From UBA8516 sp035455245 (GTDB lineage Archaea; Thermoproteota; Nitrososphaeria; Nitrososphaerales; Nitrosopumilaceae), in NCBI GenBank assembly GCA_035455245.1, contig DATIFN010000027.1, forward strand, positions 1 through 21,250: a DNA stretch of 21,250 nucleotides. Direction: 5' to 3'. Position numbers and translations under genes: made by a program. The notes under the pieces are model-generated. The model was not told the origin of the DNA, did no database searches, and was given only the letters and a program-made list of their open reading frames with translations. Shown here in pieces: positions 7,779 to 14,537 of the stretch (position 1 is the stretch's first letter; the number at the start of each line of letters is the position of its first letter).

Positions 7779-8600
7779 TCAAAATCTCCCCAAAAGTGTA
7801 AGCTTCATTGCTTCATAAGGCGCTTTTCTTTTTGTCCAGATTTCAAAGGAGAGCATTGCCTGAGCAAGAAGCATTTCCCAACCATATATGATAGTTGCAC
7901 CTTGTTTTTTTGACTGCTCAAGTAATTCTGTATCAACTGGCATGTACACAATGTCGTATACTATACAGTCTTTGTTGATATTCCTAGTCGATATTGGACA
8001 TGAACCATTTTTCATTCCAATCATAGTTGCATTTACAATAAACTTGTACTGTCCAGCGATGTTTCCGGCATCACTCAAATCAGTATATTCAGATTCCAAC
8101 CCCAGCTTGGTTGCAAATTTAACAAGTTCCTCTCCTCTTTCTCTTGTTCTATTGGCGATTGTAATTTTATGGGCTTTTTCTTTTGCAAACGCTGCAACAA
8201 TTGCTCTTGCAGCTCCACCTGCACCAATTAACAAAACATTAGAATCAGCACGGATTAGGTTTCGCTGTTTTATTGGTTCTAGGAATCCATCCATGTCAGT
8301 GTTGTATCCTTTGAACTTTCCATTCTCATTATCTACGGTGTTTGTAGCTCCAATTGTTTTGCAATCATTGTCTGCATCATCAAGAAACTTCATCATCTCC
8401 ACTTTGTGCGGAACTGTTACATTGAATCCTGCAATATTGATCCGTCTTAAAGCTTCAATTCCGTCAGCAAGTTCACCTTTTGGAATTCTATAAGCGATGT
8501 AGGTGCAATCCATTCCTAGGAATGTAAAAGCTGCGTTATGTATTGCAGGAGAAAGTGAATGATCAATGGGATCGCCTATTACAGCATATGTCTTTGTCAT
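7779..8600 (-). CDS. aroE: Shikimate dehydrogenase
   Basis: Reduces 3-dehydroshikimate to shikimate. The 273-residue protein has the full active-site set: S15 and S17 in DHSLSPAIHN for substrate binding, the catalytic K66 in NVTVPHK, N87 in GATNTV, D102 in GYNTD, and the nucleotide motif GAGGAARA at 126-133. ANRTRERG follows beta-2 and its Arg residues fit NADPH use. The ATG is at 8598-8600. It is the first gene of the seven-gene minus-strand operon, and a TATA-like AATTAAAC (plus strand 8627-8634) lies about 30 nt upstream. The dehydroquinase partner aroD is not fused or adjacent, but is 1.4 kb away on the same strand. Confidence 0.96.
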   Translation of the reverse strand: MTKTYAVIGDPIDHSLSPAIHNAAFTFLGMDCTYIAYRIPKGELADGIEALRRINIAGFNVTVPHKVEMMKFLDDADNDCKTIGATNTVDNENGKFKGYNTDMDGFLEPIKQRNLIRADSNVLLIGAGGAARAIVAAFAKEKAHKITIANRTRERGEELVKFATKLGLESEYTDLSDAGNIAGQYKFIVNATMIGMKNGSCPISTRNINKDCIVYDIVYMPVDTELLEQSKKQGATIIYGWEMLLAQAMLSFEIWTKRKAPYEAMKLTLLGRF

Positions 8601-8626
8601 GATATCATTTTTTCAATGTAGAGTTG

Positions 8627-8634
8627 AATTAAAC
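8627..8634 (-). promoter_or_regulatory. TATA-like box for the aroE-to-Nudix operon
   Basis: GTTTAATT on the minus strand, centred about 30 nt before the aroE start, would place the transcript start only a few bases before the ATG. Confidence 0.4.
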
Positions 8635-8700
8635 TTATTTGGATTTGTAGGCATAGACTAGAAAAAGAACATGATTTACATCTGTTTAATGATTATAACA

Positions 8701-8716
8701 ATCGAATTTTTTCGAT
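8701..8716. promoter_or_regulatory. Palindrome upstream of the membrane protein/regulator pair
   Basis: A perfect inverted repeat with arms ATCGAA and TTCGAT around TTTT. It lies about 30 bp upstream of the TATA-like box for the 8776 gene and is the clearest symmetric element in this divergent intergenic region, so it is a candidate operator. The regulator binding it, perhaps the winged-helix protein encoded at 9041, is inference. Confidence 0.4.
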
Positions 8717-8743
8717 TCTGAAACATGATAATTGTCTAAATCC

Positions 8744-8750
8744 TTTATAT
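8744..8750 (+). promoter_or_regulatory. TATA box for the 8776-9379 pair
   Basis: TTTATAT is centred 29 nt before the TTG at 8776. An ATG at 8769 is followed at once by a stop codon, so the TTG is the first usable start downstream of this box. Confidence 0.5.
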
Positions 8751-8775
8751 TGACAAAAATCGGTTTCAATGTAAC

Positions 8776-9039
8776 TTGGAATTTACAAATTTGCTAATTC
8801 TTGCAATTCACCTAATTGTTGGTTTTATCTTAGTGTTTTTTGCAATAAAAGCATACAAGAAAACAAAATATCCACCGATGCTTCTTCTAGTATTTGGTTT
8901 TACCCTTCTTGTGTTAGGTGAAACTGTGATAGGAGATGCCTTTTCGTTCGTAAATGATCAAGAGGTACAAGATATCATTGAAGAAGCCTTTGAAATAGCC
9001 GGATTCATTATCCTTATACTTGCTGTCAAAAAAAGCTGA
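8776..9039 (+). CDS. Small three-helix membrane protein paired with a winged-helix regulator
   Basis: An 87-residue hydrophobic protein of unknown function. Three membrane helices are likely: residues about 4-24, 33-55 and 68-84, with a basic patch KAYKKTKYP between the first two and an acidic loop (NDQEVQDIIEEAFE) between the second and third. This layout recalls small archaeal membrane proteins encoded next to ArsR-like regulators, but I cannot name the family with certainty. The start is taken as TTG at 8776 because of the TATA box 29 nt upstream and a stop just before it. Its TGA is one base from the ATG of the downstream regulator, so the two are surely co-transcribed and probably functionally linked, perhaps as sensor and regulator. 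Confidence 0.7.
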   Translation: MEFTNLLILAIHLIVGFILVFFAIKAYKKTKYPPMLLLVFGFTLLVLGETVIGDAFSFVNDQEVQDIIEEAFEIAGFIILILAVKKS

Positions 9040-9040
9040 A

Positions 9041-9379
9041 ATGGAAAACGATGACGACATTATATCAGTACTTGCTGATAAGTATAGTAGAGACATAATC
9101 ATACTTTTAACTAACAATGAGTTGTCAGCGCAACAAATTTCAATAAAGCTTGACATCCCAACATCCACAACCTATAGAAAGATAAAAAATCTAGAAAATT
9201 TGAAAATAATAAAAAAAACCAAGGTTATTAGAACATTAGAAGGACTAGATGAGAGCTATTACAAAGGATTGATCTCTGAGATCAACATTAAATTCAAGGA
9301 TGGAAAAATTTCTTATGATTTATCAAGAATACAAATGAACGATAAAATAGTAAGACTCTGGCAAAAATTTTCAGAATAA
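9041..9379 (+). CDS. Winged-helix (ArsR-like) transcriptional regulator
   Basis: A 112-residue protein with an N-terminal winged helix-turn-helix: helix about 7-24 (IISVLADKYSRDIIILLT), then LSAQQISIKLDIPTS at 28-42, and a recognition helix TTYRKIKNLENLKI. The basic wing KKTKVIRTLEG follows, and the C-terminal 50 residues form a short amphipathic tail. No cysteine or histidine cluster suggests metal sensing. The ATG at 9041 is preferred over an in-frame TTG at 9020 because it lies one base after the stop of the membrane protein gene. The core (IP-S-YRKIK) is shared with the larger regulator at 14647-15120, so the two are paralogues. Target genes are unknown; the flanking inverted repeats are candidates for autoregulation. 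Confidence 0.8.
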   Translation: MENDDDIISVLADKYSRDIIILLTNNELSAQQISIKLDIPTSTTYRKIKNLENLKIIKKTKVIRTLEGLDESYYKGLISEINIKFKDGKISYDLSRIQMNDKIVRLWQKFSE

Positions 9380-9387
9380 TTTTTCCA

Positions 9388-9410
9388 TTCCTATCATTAG
9401 GAATGATAGG
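9388..9410. promoter_or_regulatory. Overlapping inverted repeats between the regulator and the 9444 gene
   Basis: Arms CCTATCATT (9390-9398) and AATGATAGG (9402-9410) form a perfect 9-bp inverted repeat around AGG. A second, overlapping symmetry pairs ATTCCT at 9388 with AGGAAT ending at 9405. The element ends about 6 bp before a TATA-like ATTAAAT (9416-9422), which is centred about 25 nt before the ATG at 9444. That position suits an operator overlapping the promoter; it could also be the end of the upstream transcript. Confidence 0.45.
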
Positions 9411-9443
9411 TAGGCATTAAATGGAGAAATACTAAAACGGCTC

Positions 9444-9953
9444 ATGAATAAAAAATCTACAAAGGTAGCCCTCTACATCGTAGTGTTATTCATGATGTCA
9501 ACTGGGATCATATACTTTGTAGCTGCATCTCAGGAAGTTGGAGAAGCAAATGCAGAAGTGGGATCGGTTGAAACAAATGAAAACGAACTAGGAAACTTGG
9601 AAGAACATGAAACCACAACCCAGAATTTGCAGATTATGGGCCTTCCACTGGACGCAGGAATCCAAACAGCACTCTTTGCCGTGGCCGGAGCAGCATATGT
9701 TCCAGTAGGATTGTGGATACTTGAAACAAAGCAGAGAAACAAGACTCCATACATTGTTGCCATTGTAGGATCATTGTCACTAATCCTGCTTTATGTTGCT
9801 TCAAGAACGATCAGTTTGCCTATTGTTGGCCTGCAAGACGATGTTGGCTCGATAGACATACTCAGCAAAATCCTGCAAGGTGGAATAATTGCAGGGTCTA
9901 TTTACATCCTGACTACATTCAAACCACAAATTAAGAGCAATGCAACTGCATAA
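9444..9953 (+). CDS. Uncharacterised four-helix membrane protein
   Basis: A 169-residue protein I do not recognise. Residues 8-30 form an N-terminal membrane helix or signal anchor after a basic MNKKSTK start. A stretch of about 40 mostly acidic and polar residues (EVGEANAEVGS...NLEEHETTTQ) follows and probably lies outside the membrane. Three further helices are likely at about 74-95, 103-122 and 142-160. A KQRNK loop separates helices two and three, and the tail is short and basic. There are no cysteines, histidine clusters or catalytic motifs. The ATG at 9444 has a TATA-like element about 25 nt upstream, so it has its own promoter just after the regulator. The coding sequence has Glu/Asn-rich codons much like its neighbours. 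Confidence 0.75.
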   Translation: MNKKSTKVALYIVVLFMMSTGIIYFVAASQEVGEANAEVGSVETNENELGNLEEHETTTQNLQIMGLPLDAGIQTALFAVAGAAYVPVGLWILETKQRNKTPYIVAIVGSLSLILLYVASRTISLPIVGLQDDVGSIDILSKILQGGIIAGSIYILTTFKPQIKSNATA

Positions 9954-9955
9954 AC

Positions 9956-9979
9956 TCTTTTTTTATTTTTTTAATTTTT
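9956..9979 (+). terminator. T-rich tract between convergent genes
   Basis: Runs of seven or more T broken by single A or C bases follow the TAA of the 9444 gene and extend into the last codons of aroD on the other strand. Such T tracts are the usual archaeal terminator; no hairpin is needed or visible. Confidence 0.5.
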
Positions 9980-10657
9980 CTGACGAAGCTTAAAAATTGA
10001 TTTTATTTCATCTAGGCTAAACTGTCCTGGCGCAACTGGTTTCCCAAGTGATACATACGTGTAAGGACTGCCAAACTGTGTGCATAGGATCCTAGACATG
10101 CGTCCACGCTCACCCATTGCAAATGCAATTAAGTTGTAATTTTTTGGCAGGTTCTTATACAAAGATAACACCTTCACAGAATCACCGACCATTTTTGCCG
10201 TAGTTACAATTTTGATATTTCCTGAGAATTTGCTCATTTGGATTAATCTTTTTTTTAACAAATTCTCCTCTGGAGTTTTTTTAAAATCATGCCATGACAC
10301 TAACAAACTCGTTTTTGTTCCCTTTAGGTATTTTTCCAAGTCTTTGTTTTTTCTTATTGTGTCAAACTCGACATCAAGCAAATGAGGACTATATTCTGCA
10401 ATCAGCTTTAGTATGGCAATTCTGGCTTTTTCACTACCTGAAAACCTGCCACCTTCTGATTTTGGTCGTAGTGTACAGATGCATCTCTTCAAGTCTTTTT
10501 TTACCAGTTGTAACGCGACTGGAACTTTTACTGGAATCATGAAATCAAATCGCAACTCTGCGTAATCTGATCTTTTTAGAGCTTTTTTCAAAAGGGAATG
10601 TAACTTTGCAGGACTTGATTCAGCTAATGTGACACATGTCTTATTTGCCATAGTCAT
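9971..10657 (-). CDS. aroD: 3-dehydroquinate dehydratase, type I
   Basis: Dehydrates 3-dehydroquinate to 3-dehydroshikimate through a Schiff base. The protein is 228 residues, a normal length for archaeal type I enzymes. Active-site residues are E34, R36 and D38 in AELRFD, R64 in CTLRPKSEGG, H123 in SWHDF as the acid/base, and K149 in KIVTTA as the Schiff-base lysine. MGERGRMSRI and GSPYTYVSLGKPVAPGQ close the barrel. Two starts are possible, ATG at 10657 and ATG at 10651. A TATA-like TTAATTTTATAT (minus strand, 10668-10679) sits closer to 10651 in spacing, so the shorter form is plausible. It stands alone on the minus strand, away from aroE, which carries out the next step. Confidence 0.95.
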   Translation of the reverse strand: MTMANKTCVTLAESSPAKLHSLLKKALKRSDYAELRFDFMIPVKVPVALQLVKKDLKRCICTLRPKSEGGRFSGSEKARIAILKLIAEYSPHLLDVEFDTIRKNKDLEKYLKGTKTSLLVSWHDFKKTPEENLLKKRLIQMSKFSGNIKIVTTAKMVGDSVKVLSLYKNLPKNYNLIAFAMGERGRMSRILCTQFGSPYTYVSLGKPVAPGQFSLDEIKSIFKLRQKN

Positions 10658-10739
10658 GTGTACAAAAATATAAAATTAAGCCTTTGTTCAAATGAGATTC
10701 TAAACAAATGTTATAACGAGTTTTTATACTGATGATGTT

Positions 10740-11090
10740 TTATCTTAGTGCTTCTGAGCCTCTGCGCCCTGTTCCCAGATCTATGGCATCCTCTATTGGC
10801 GTTACAAAGATCTTACCAAACACCTTTTCTCCTCCACTATCAACTGCCTTAAGAATTGCTTGGATTACCTCTTCAGATTTAGAGTCTTCAACAATTGTGT
10901 AGATTAGATTGCGTGAATTGAAATCAGCTGCATATTTGACCGTTCCTCTAAGCCCTGAAATTACTGTAGGTTCAGAGGACCCTCTTCCTCTAACTTGGGC
11001 AACAGTAATGCCACTTACTCCTATTTTGTTTAGTGCATCAAGGATTGGTCTTAGATGTTCTATTTTTGTATGGACCTCGATTCGTTTCAC
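10740..11090 (-). CDS. Divergent P-II nitrogen signalling protein
   Basis: P-II proteins are trimers that sense ATP/ADP and 2-oxoglutarate and bind partners through the T-loop. The 116-residue protein matches the fold from end to end: MKRIEVHTKIEHLRPILDAL, GVSGITVAQVRGRG, a T-loop at about 37-58, and GKIFVTPIEDAIDLGTGRRG. Two features are unusual. The T-loop is two residues longer than in E. coli GlnB, with Ser at the place of Gln39, the residue that helps bind 2-oxoglutarate; a Tyr (Y53) remains where Tyr51 would align. The B-loop reads SGGEKVFGKIF instead of the usual G-x-GDGKIF. The start is GTG at 11090, with a TATA-like GTTTATCA about 26 nt upstream. No ammonium transporter or glutamine synthetase gene is adjacent; the divergent neighbour is the DNA methyltransferase. 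Confidence 0.9.
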   Translation of the reverse strand: MKRIEVHTKIEHLRPILDALNKIGVSGITVAQVRGRGSSEPTVISGLRGTVKYAADFNSRNLIYTIVEDSKSEEVIQAILKAVDSGGEKVFGKIFVTPIEDAIDLGTGRRGSEALR

Positions 11091-11112
11091 AGGTTAGGTA
11101 AGATACAAACCC

Positions 11113-11120
11113 TGATAAAC
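11113..11120 (-). promoter_or_regulatory. TATA-like box for the P-II gene
   Basis: GTTTATCA on the minus strand is centred about 26 nt before the GTG at 11090, which supports that start and a leaderless transcript. Confidence 0.45.
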
Positions 11121-11234
11121 ATATTTCTGATTTACCCGATTTTGATCAAAATTAGGTTATTCCAAACGACCTTACAAAAAAGCAACAAATCTAGATCCTT
11201 TAAGGTTTGTTTTTCCTTTTTCAAATATTAAATA

Positions 11235-12101
11235 GTGAATCAATTCATGATTTCCGTGTGGAAACTAAATTCTATTGTTAATGCTGACTCGCGAGATCTT
11301 TCAAAAATAGGACACGACAAAGTTGCACTCACTGTAACTTCACCGCCATATCATAATGCAATAAACTACCAAGAACACCAAACCTCAAACAAGTGGTATC
11401 GGGGAACTGTAGGTATATCAATAGAAAGCTGGATTGATGAGATGAATGATGTTTTTTCTCAAGTGTACAAGGTTACAAAACCAGGCGGTCATTGCTGTAT
11501 AGTAATAGGCAACGAACTTGTTGAAGAAAAAACCAAACTCCCACTTCCAGCAATTTTACTTGTGGGACTGACAAAAAAAGAAATTGGCTGGAAATTTTTT
11601 GAGGAAATAATTTGGAACAAAGTTACTGGTGGAAAAAAAAGGTTCAGAGTAACTGTACAACACCCCTACCCAACCTATTATTATCCAAATATCATGCATG
11701 AACAAATCATTGTTCTCAGAAAACCACCATTTTCTAATGTAAAGGACAAAAAGAGTAAATTGAAAATCAATGATTTGATGAAAAAGGAAATTGCAAACTC
11801 TGTGTGGCATATTCCACCAGTCCCCCCTAGCTACAGAAGATTTCACCCGGCTGCATTTCCAGAAGAAATTCCATTTAGATTGATACAACTTTACAGTAAT
11901 GTAGGCGATCTAATTCTAGACCCCTTTGTCGGAAGCGGTCAGACAACCAAGATGGCTCGATTTCTCAAGCGAAGATACATCGGTGTAGACAAGTCAGCAA
12001 AATATGTGAAAATAGCACAAAAAAGAACAATGGAAGAACCATCACTTAGAAGTATGCAACTTGTTCCCTACTGGAAAAAACCAGAACCACTTGGCCTATG
12101 A
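11235..12101 (+). CDS. Beta-class DNA methyltransferase, probably N4-cytosine
   Basis: A SAM-dependent amino-methyltransferase acting on DNA. The catalytic motif TSPPY at residues 35-39 comes before the SAM-binding motif DPFVGSGQT at 229-237, the order of beta-class enzymes. A Ser in the S-P-P-Y motif is more typical of N4-cytosine than of N6-adenine methyltransferases. Between them lie KPGGHCCIVIGNEL and a segment about 130-200 with HPYPTYYYPNIMHEQI that may hold target recognition. HPAAFPEEIPFRLI precedes the SAM motif, as is usual. The start may be GTG at 11235 or ATG at 11247. No restriction endonuclease or specificity subunit is nearby, so it appears to be an orphan methyltransferase with a possible regulatory or protective role. 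The recognition sequence cannot be inferred. Confidence 0.9.
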   Translation: MNQFMISVWKLNSIVNADSRDLSKIGHDKVALTVTSPPYHNAINYQEHQTSNKWYRGTVGISIESWIDEMNDVFSQVYKVTKPGGHCCIVIGNELVEEKTKLPLPAILLVGLTKKEIGWKFFEEIIWNKVTGGKKRFRVTVQHPYPTYYYPNIMHEQIIVLRKPPFSNVKDKKSKLKINDLMKKEIANSVWHIPPVPPSYRRFHPAAFPEEIPFRLIQLYSNVGDLILDPFVGSGQTTKMARFLKRRYIGVDKSAKYVKIAQKRTMEEPSLRSMQLVPYWKKPEPLGL

Positions 12102-12117
12102 TCCTTTGTTTCGTAAA

Positions 12118-12125
12118 GGTTATCT
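12118..12125 (+). promoter_or_regulatory. TATA-like box for the 12147 gene
   Basis: GGTTATCT is centred about 26 nt before the ATG at 12147 and supports an independent leaderless transcript for this very short gene. Confidence 0.45.
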
Positions 12126-12146
12126 ACGATCTCCCTAATTCAGATC

Positions 12147-12350
12147 ATGGTTACATCAAACACCAAAAGCTATTTTAGAAGTGTTGAAAATAGCCACAGA
12201 AAATATTCTTCTGCGATAAAAAAAGCAAAAACAAGACAGACCATAATGAACATTTATTGGAGACACAAGCGTGAACACGAGGCAATTCTTAGAAAACATC
12301 TAAGAGAAGAGATGGCAGAAGTAATTCAACTAAAAAAGAAGATAAGATAA
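12147..12350 (+). CDS. Small basic protein of unknown function
   Basis: A 67-residue, strongly basic, almost entirely helical-looking protein with no recognised domain. It is rich in Lys and Arg, and the pattern KKAKTRQTIMNIYWRHKREHEAILRKHLREEMAEVIQLKKKIR fits a long amphipathic or coiled-coil helix. No Cys is present. A nucleic-acid or ribosome contact is possible from charge alone but unproven. Three signs suggest it is a real gene: an ATG with a well-spaced TATA-like box, a 45-bp gap from the methyltransferase, and a T-rich terminator right after the stop. Confidence 0.6.
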   Translation: MVTSNTKSYFRSVENSHRKYSSAIKKAKTRQTIMNIYWRHKREHEAILRKHLREEMAEVIQLKKKIR

Positions 12351-12377
12351 TTCTTTTTTAATAATTTTTTATTTTAT
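12351..12377 (+). terminator. T-rich terminator after the 12147 gene
   Basis: Two T6 runs and a T4 run with only A and one C between them follow the TAA at once. The remainder of the gap up to 12443 shows no further feature I can assign. Confidence 0.5.
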
Positions 12378-12443
12378 CCAGGAATCTTTGACGAAATAAA
12401 TTTAAATCAAAAAACTAACGCATCGCATCTTTGAAAAGTATTA

Positions 12444-12629
12444 TCATTGCGATGGTTTTACGTTGCCAATTTTATTTCCAAATACAGCATAGCAACTATA
12501 ATGGTATGCTTTGTTATTTATGAAGACCAATGCACCACGAGTTATTCCCTGTCTGCAAATTACACAAAGATCTACAAATCCTGTGTTCCTGTCATTGGTT
12601 GGTGTCATGTATGTTTGACTCCAATTCAT
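12444..12629 (-). CDS. Small zinc-finger-like protein
   Basis: A 61-residue protein with a likely zinc site made of C22-x2-C25 and H43-x2-C46, spaced like a small treble-clef or LIM-type half finger (LCVICRQGI ... AYHYSC). The N-terminal 20 residues are polar and probably disordered. The ATG at 12627-12629 lies 36 nt after the stop of DHQ synthase II on the same strand, so it may be transcribed with it; no strong separate TATA box is seen. Function is unknown. Spacing of the ligands and codon use support this strand over the overlapping plus-strand frame, which encodes a hydrophobic peptide with no features. Confidence 0.6.
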   Translation of the reverse strand: MNWSQTYMTPTNDRNTGFVDLCVICRQGITRGALVFINNKAYHYSCYAVFGNKIGNVKPSQ

Positions 12630-12665
12630 GATTTAAAGAATTCTGTAATTGTAATAATGATTTAA

Positions 12666-13727
12666 TCATTTTTCAATAATATATTCATCATCTACTTCCA
12701 TTCCAAAGTGTCTTCCAGTAGCTTGCTTGGAATGTGCAAGTACGACATCACCTTTTTTGAGATGTGTCACAGATACTAAATGACCATTTGGTCTCACAAA
12801 GCGTATAGTTTCAGCGTTTTGTGCAATTATTCCTCCAATTTCCTCTCCGATTTGTGCTTTTATCATTAGCATAGGTCTACTTTCAATTTTGGAACGACCA
12901 ACAGTTGCCCGTCTTGCCCTACCTTTTGAATCCAAAACCAAAACTTCTGATCCTGTCTCTAACTCTGATAGATATTTTGTAGTTCCGTCTGGAGATATTG
13001 TATAACAATGAACCGCACCTGCGTTTACTCTAAACGGTCTTGGTGAAGTAAACGAGGATCCAACTGATTCATTATGCACTAGAAACAAAAAGTTTGATCT
13101 ACTTCCAATTAACATCCCCTCCCCTTTGTGTAGCATCGATGCAGTATCTACACAGACTCGCTCTCCATTTCCTACCTCTTTAATCTCTAAGATTTTTGCC
13201 GGTTTTAGCTCAAAAGATTTAGATCCTAGGTATACTAGAGCTTCTCTTACTTCATTAATGGAACTCGTTGAAAAAATTACTCCATCTACTCCTATTTCTA
13301 AAATAGAAAACATTTTTCGTACCTCTTCAGGATTATTTGCTAGTGCAAATATCTTAGTATGTAGTTTGTGGAGTTTTGCTATTATATTTTCAAGTGGAAT
13401 TATTTTCCAATCTTTTACATCAACTATTACAAAATCAATTCCAGTTTTTGCAAACTTTAATATGTTCTCAATGTCTTCATTTGATAAAACTTTGAGTCTT
13501 ATACCTACCTTCTTGCCCTTGGGTTTTGCCAAAGAGATTTTGTCTAGTATTGTATAGTTTGCAGTTTCAGAGTTGAATATTGTTGCAAGCTTGGTCTTGA
13601 TTCCTTTCAATCGCTTTGGATCTATTTGGACAATCTTGATTCCTTCCTTCTCAAGTTCTAAAAGAAATTTACCAATCTGTCCCCGTGAAACTTTTGGGGA
13701 TATAATTAGCTCTCTACTTTTTGTCAA
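12666..13727 (-). CDS. aroB': 3-dehydroquinate synthase II (archaeal type)
   Basis: Converts 2-amino-3,7-dideoxy-D-threo-hept-6-ulosonate to 3-dehydroquinate by NAD-dependent oxidative deamination and cyclisation. It replaces bacterial AroB in archaea that make aromatics without erythrose 4-phosphate and DAHP. The 353-residue protein has the family pattern: an N-terminal alpha/beta domain with VIVDVKDWKIIPLENIIA, then the conserved ERVCVDTASMLHKGEGMLIGS, SSFTSPRPFRVNAGAVHCY, and a C-terminal RPMLMIKA ... GGIIAQNAETIR region. The start is a TTG at 13727 overlapping the end of the ADH synthase gene by 14 nt; no in-frame ATG occurs before residue 160, so a non-ATG start is required. Overlap implies co-translation with the enzyme that makes its substrate. 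Confidence 0.95.
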   Translation of the reverse strand: MTKSRELIISPKVSRGQIGKFLLELEKEGIKIVQIDPKRLKGIKTKLATIFNSETANYTILDKISLAKPKGKKVGIRLKVLSNEDIENILKFAKTGIDFVIVDVKDWKIIPLENIIAKLHKLHTKIFALANNPEEVRKMFSILEIGVDGVIFSTSSINEVREALVYLGSKSFELKPAKILEIKEVGNGERVCVDTASMLHKGEGMLIGSRSNFLFLVHNESVGSSFTSPRPFRVNAGAVHCYTISPDGTTKYLSELETGSEVLVLDSKGRARRATVGRSKIESRPMLMIKAQIGEEIGGIIAQNAETIRFVRPNGHLVSVTHLKKGDVVLAHSKQATGRHFGMEVDDEYIIEK

Positions 13728-14502
13728 GGCGTTTTGCCGCTTCCTTTGCAGTTTCTTTTTTAAATATTATTCCTGCCAAAGCTTCGGTCATCCTGTCTGG
13801 TCGCTTGTGTTCAAAAATATTTCTTCCATATGTCACCCCTTTTGCCCCTGCTTTCATTGCTTCTTCTGTCATTTCCAGAACGTCAGTGTCAGTTTTTGCT
13901 TTTGGTCCACCAGCGATTACTATTGGAACAGGAGTGCTTTTGACAATTTTTGAAAACGACTCAAAATCACCAGTGTAAACTGTTTTTACAATATCTGCAC
14001 CCATTTCTGCTCCTATCCTTGCTACGTGTGCAACAATTTCTGGATCATGGGGATCCTTGATGTTCTCCCCCCTAGGATACATCATTGCTAAAAGTGGCAT
14101 GTCCCATTTGTGACAATCATCGGCAATCTTTCCAAGCTGTTCAAGCATTTCCGGTTCTTCTTTTCCACCAATGTTGATGTGGAGTGAAACTCCATCGGCA
14201 CCAAGTCTTAGCGCATCTTCCACAGAACCTGTAAGCATCTTTCTGTTGGGTGATTTTGAAAGAGATGTGCTGCTTGAATAATGAACCAATACTCCAATTG
14301 CAGGGGGTTTTGGAAGTGTTTTTAAAATTCCCCTATTGATAATGACTGAAGTTAGGCCATAGTGCTGACACGTGTAAATTAGGTTGTGGGGATCCTCTAG
14401 TCCCTTGATTGGTCCACTTGATATGCCATGGTCCATTGGGATGCAAAGCATCTTTCCTGATCTTAAAATTCGATTTAGTCTAATCTGTAGTCCAGATACC
14501 AT
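13714..14502 (-). CDS. aroA': 2-amino-3,7-dideoxy-D-threo-hept-6-ulosonate (ADH) synthase
   Basis: A class I aldolase-fold enzyme that condenses 6-deoxy-5-ketofructose 1-phosphate with aspartate semialdehyde, the entry step of the archaeal aromatic route. The 262-residue protein resembles archaeal fructose-bisphosphate aldolase; the Schiff-base Lys is K173 in DIVKTVYTGD, with Y142 in MMYPRGE and D24 in PMDHG as partner residues, matching the spacing known for the Methanocaldococcus jannaschii enzyme (Lys184/Tyr153). The C-terminal IVIAGGPK and VTYGRNIF hold the phosphate. The choice of ADH synthase over fructose-bisphosphate aldolase is strengthened by the 14-nt overlap with DHQ synthase II. 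The ATG at 14500-14502 has a TATA-like box upstream. The gene for making the ketofructose phosphate is not in the window. Confidence 0.93.
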   Translation of the reverse strand: MVSGLQIRLNRILRSGKMLCIPMDHGISSGPIKGLEDPHNLIYTCQHYGLTSVIINRGILKTLPKPPAIGVLVHYSSSTSLSKSPNRKMLTGSVEDALRLGADGVSLHINIGGKEEPEMLEQLGKIADDCHKWDMPLLAMMYPRGENIKDPHDPEIVAHVARIGAEMGADIVKTVYTGDFESFSKIVKSTPVPIVIAGGPKAKTDTDVLEMTEEAMKAGAKGVTYGRNIFEHKRPDRMTEALAGIIFKKETAKEAAKRLDKK

Positions 14503-14528
14503 TAAGAGATATTCCTTGGTGTACCCTA

Positions 14529-14537
14529 CTTAAAAAT
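14529..14537 (-). promoter_or_regulatory. TATA-like box for the ADH synthase/DHQ synthase pair
   Basis: ATTTTTAAG on the minus strand lies about 31 nt (centre) before the ATG at 14502, giving a leader of only a few bases. The stretch 14538-14646 beyond it is more GC-rich than other gaps here but holds nothing I can assign. Confidence 0.35.

Noticed and set aside
7888..8493. Long plus-strand open frame (201 codons) across aroE
   Set aside because: It lies antisense to a gene with an intact active site, and its translation is a Ser/Ile-rich mirror of the aroE codons with no motif.
10729..10760. C/D box sRNA, from TGATGAT and a later CTGA
   Set aside because: The second box lies inside the P-II coding sequence, no C'/D' pair is seen, and such short strings are expected by chance.
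12447..12665. Plus-strand 72-codon frame opposite the small zinc protein
   Set aside because: It lacks a promoter in place and encodes a featureless hydrophobic peptide, while the minus strand has a CxxC...HxxC pattern.
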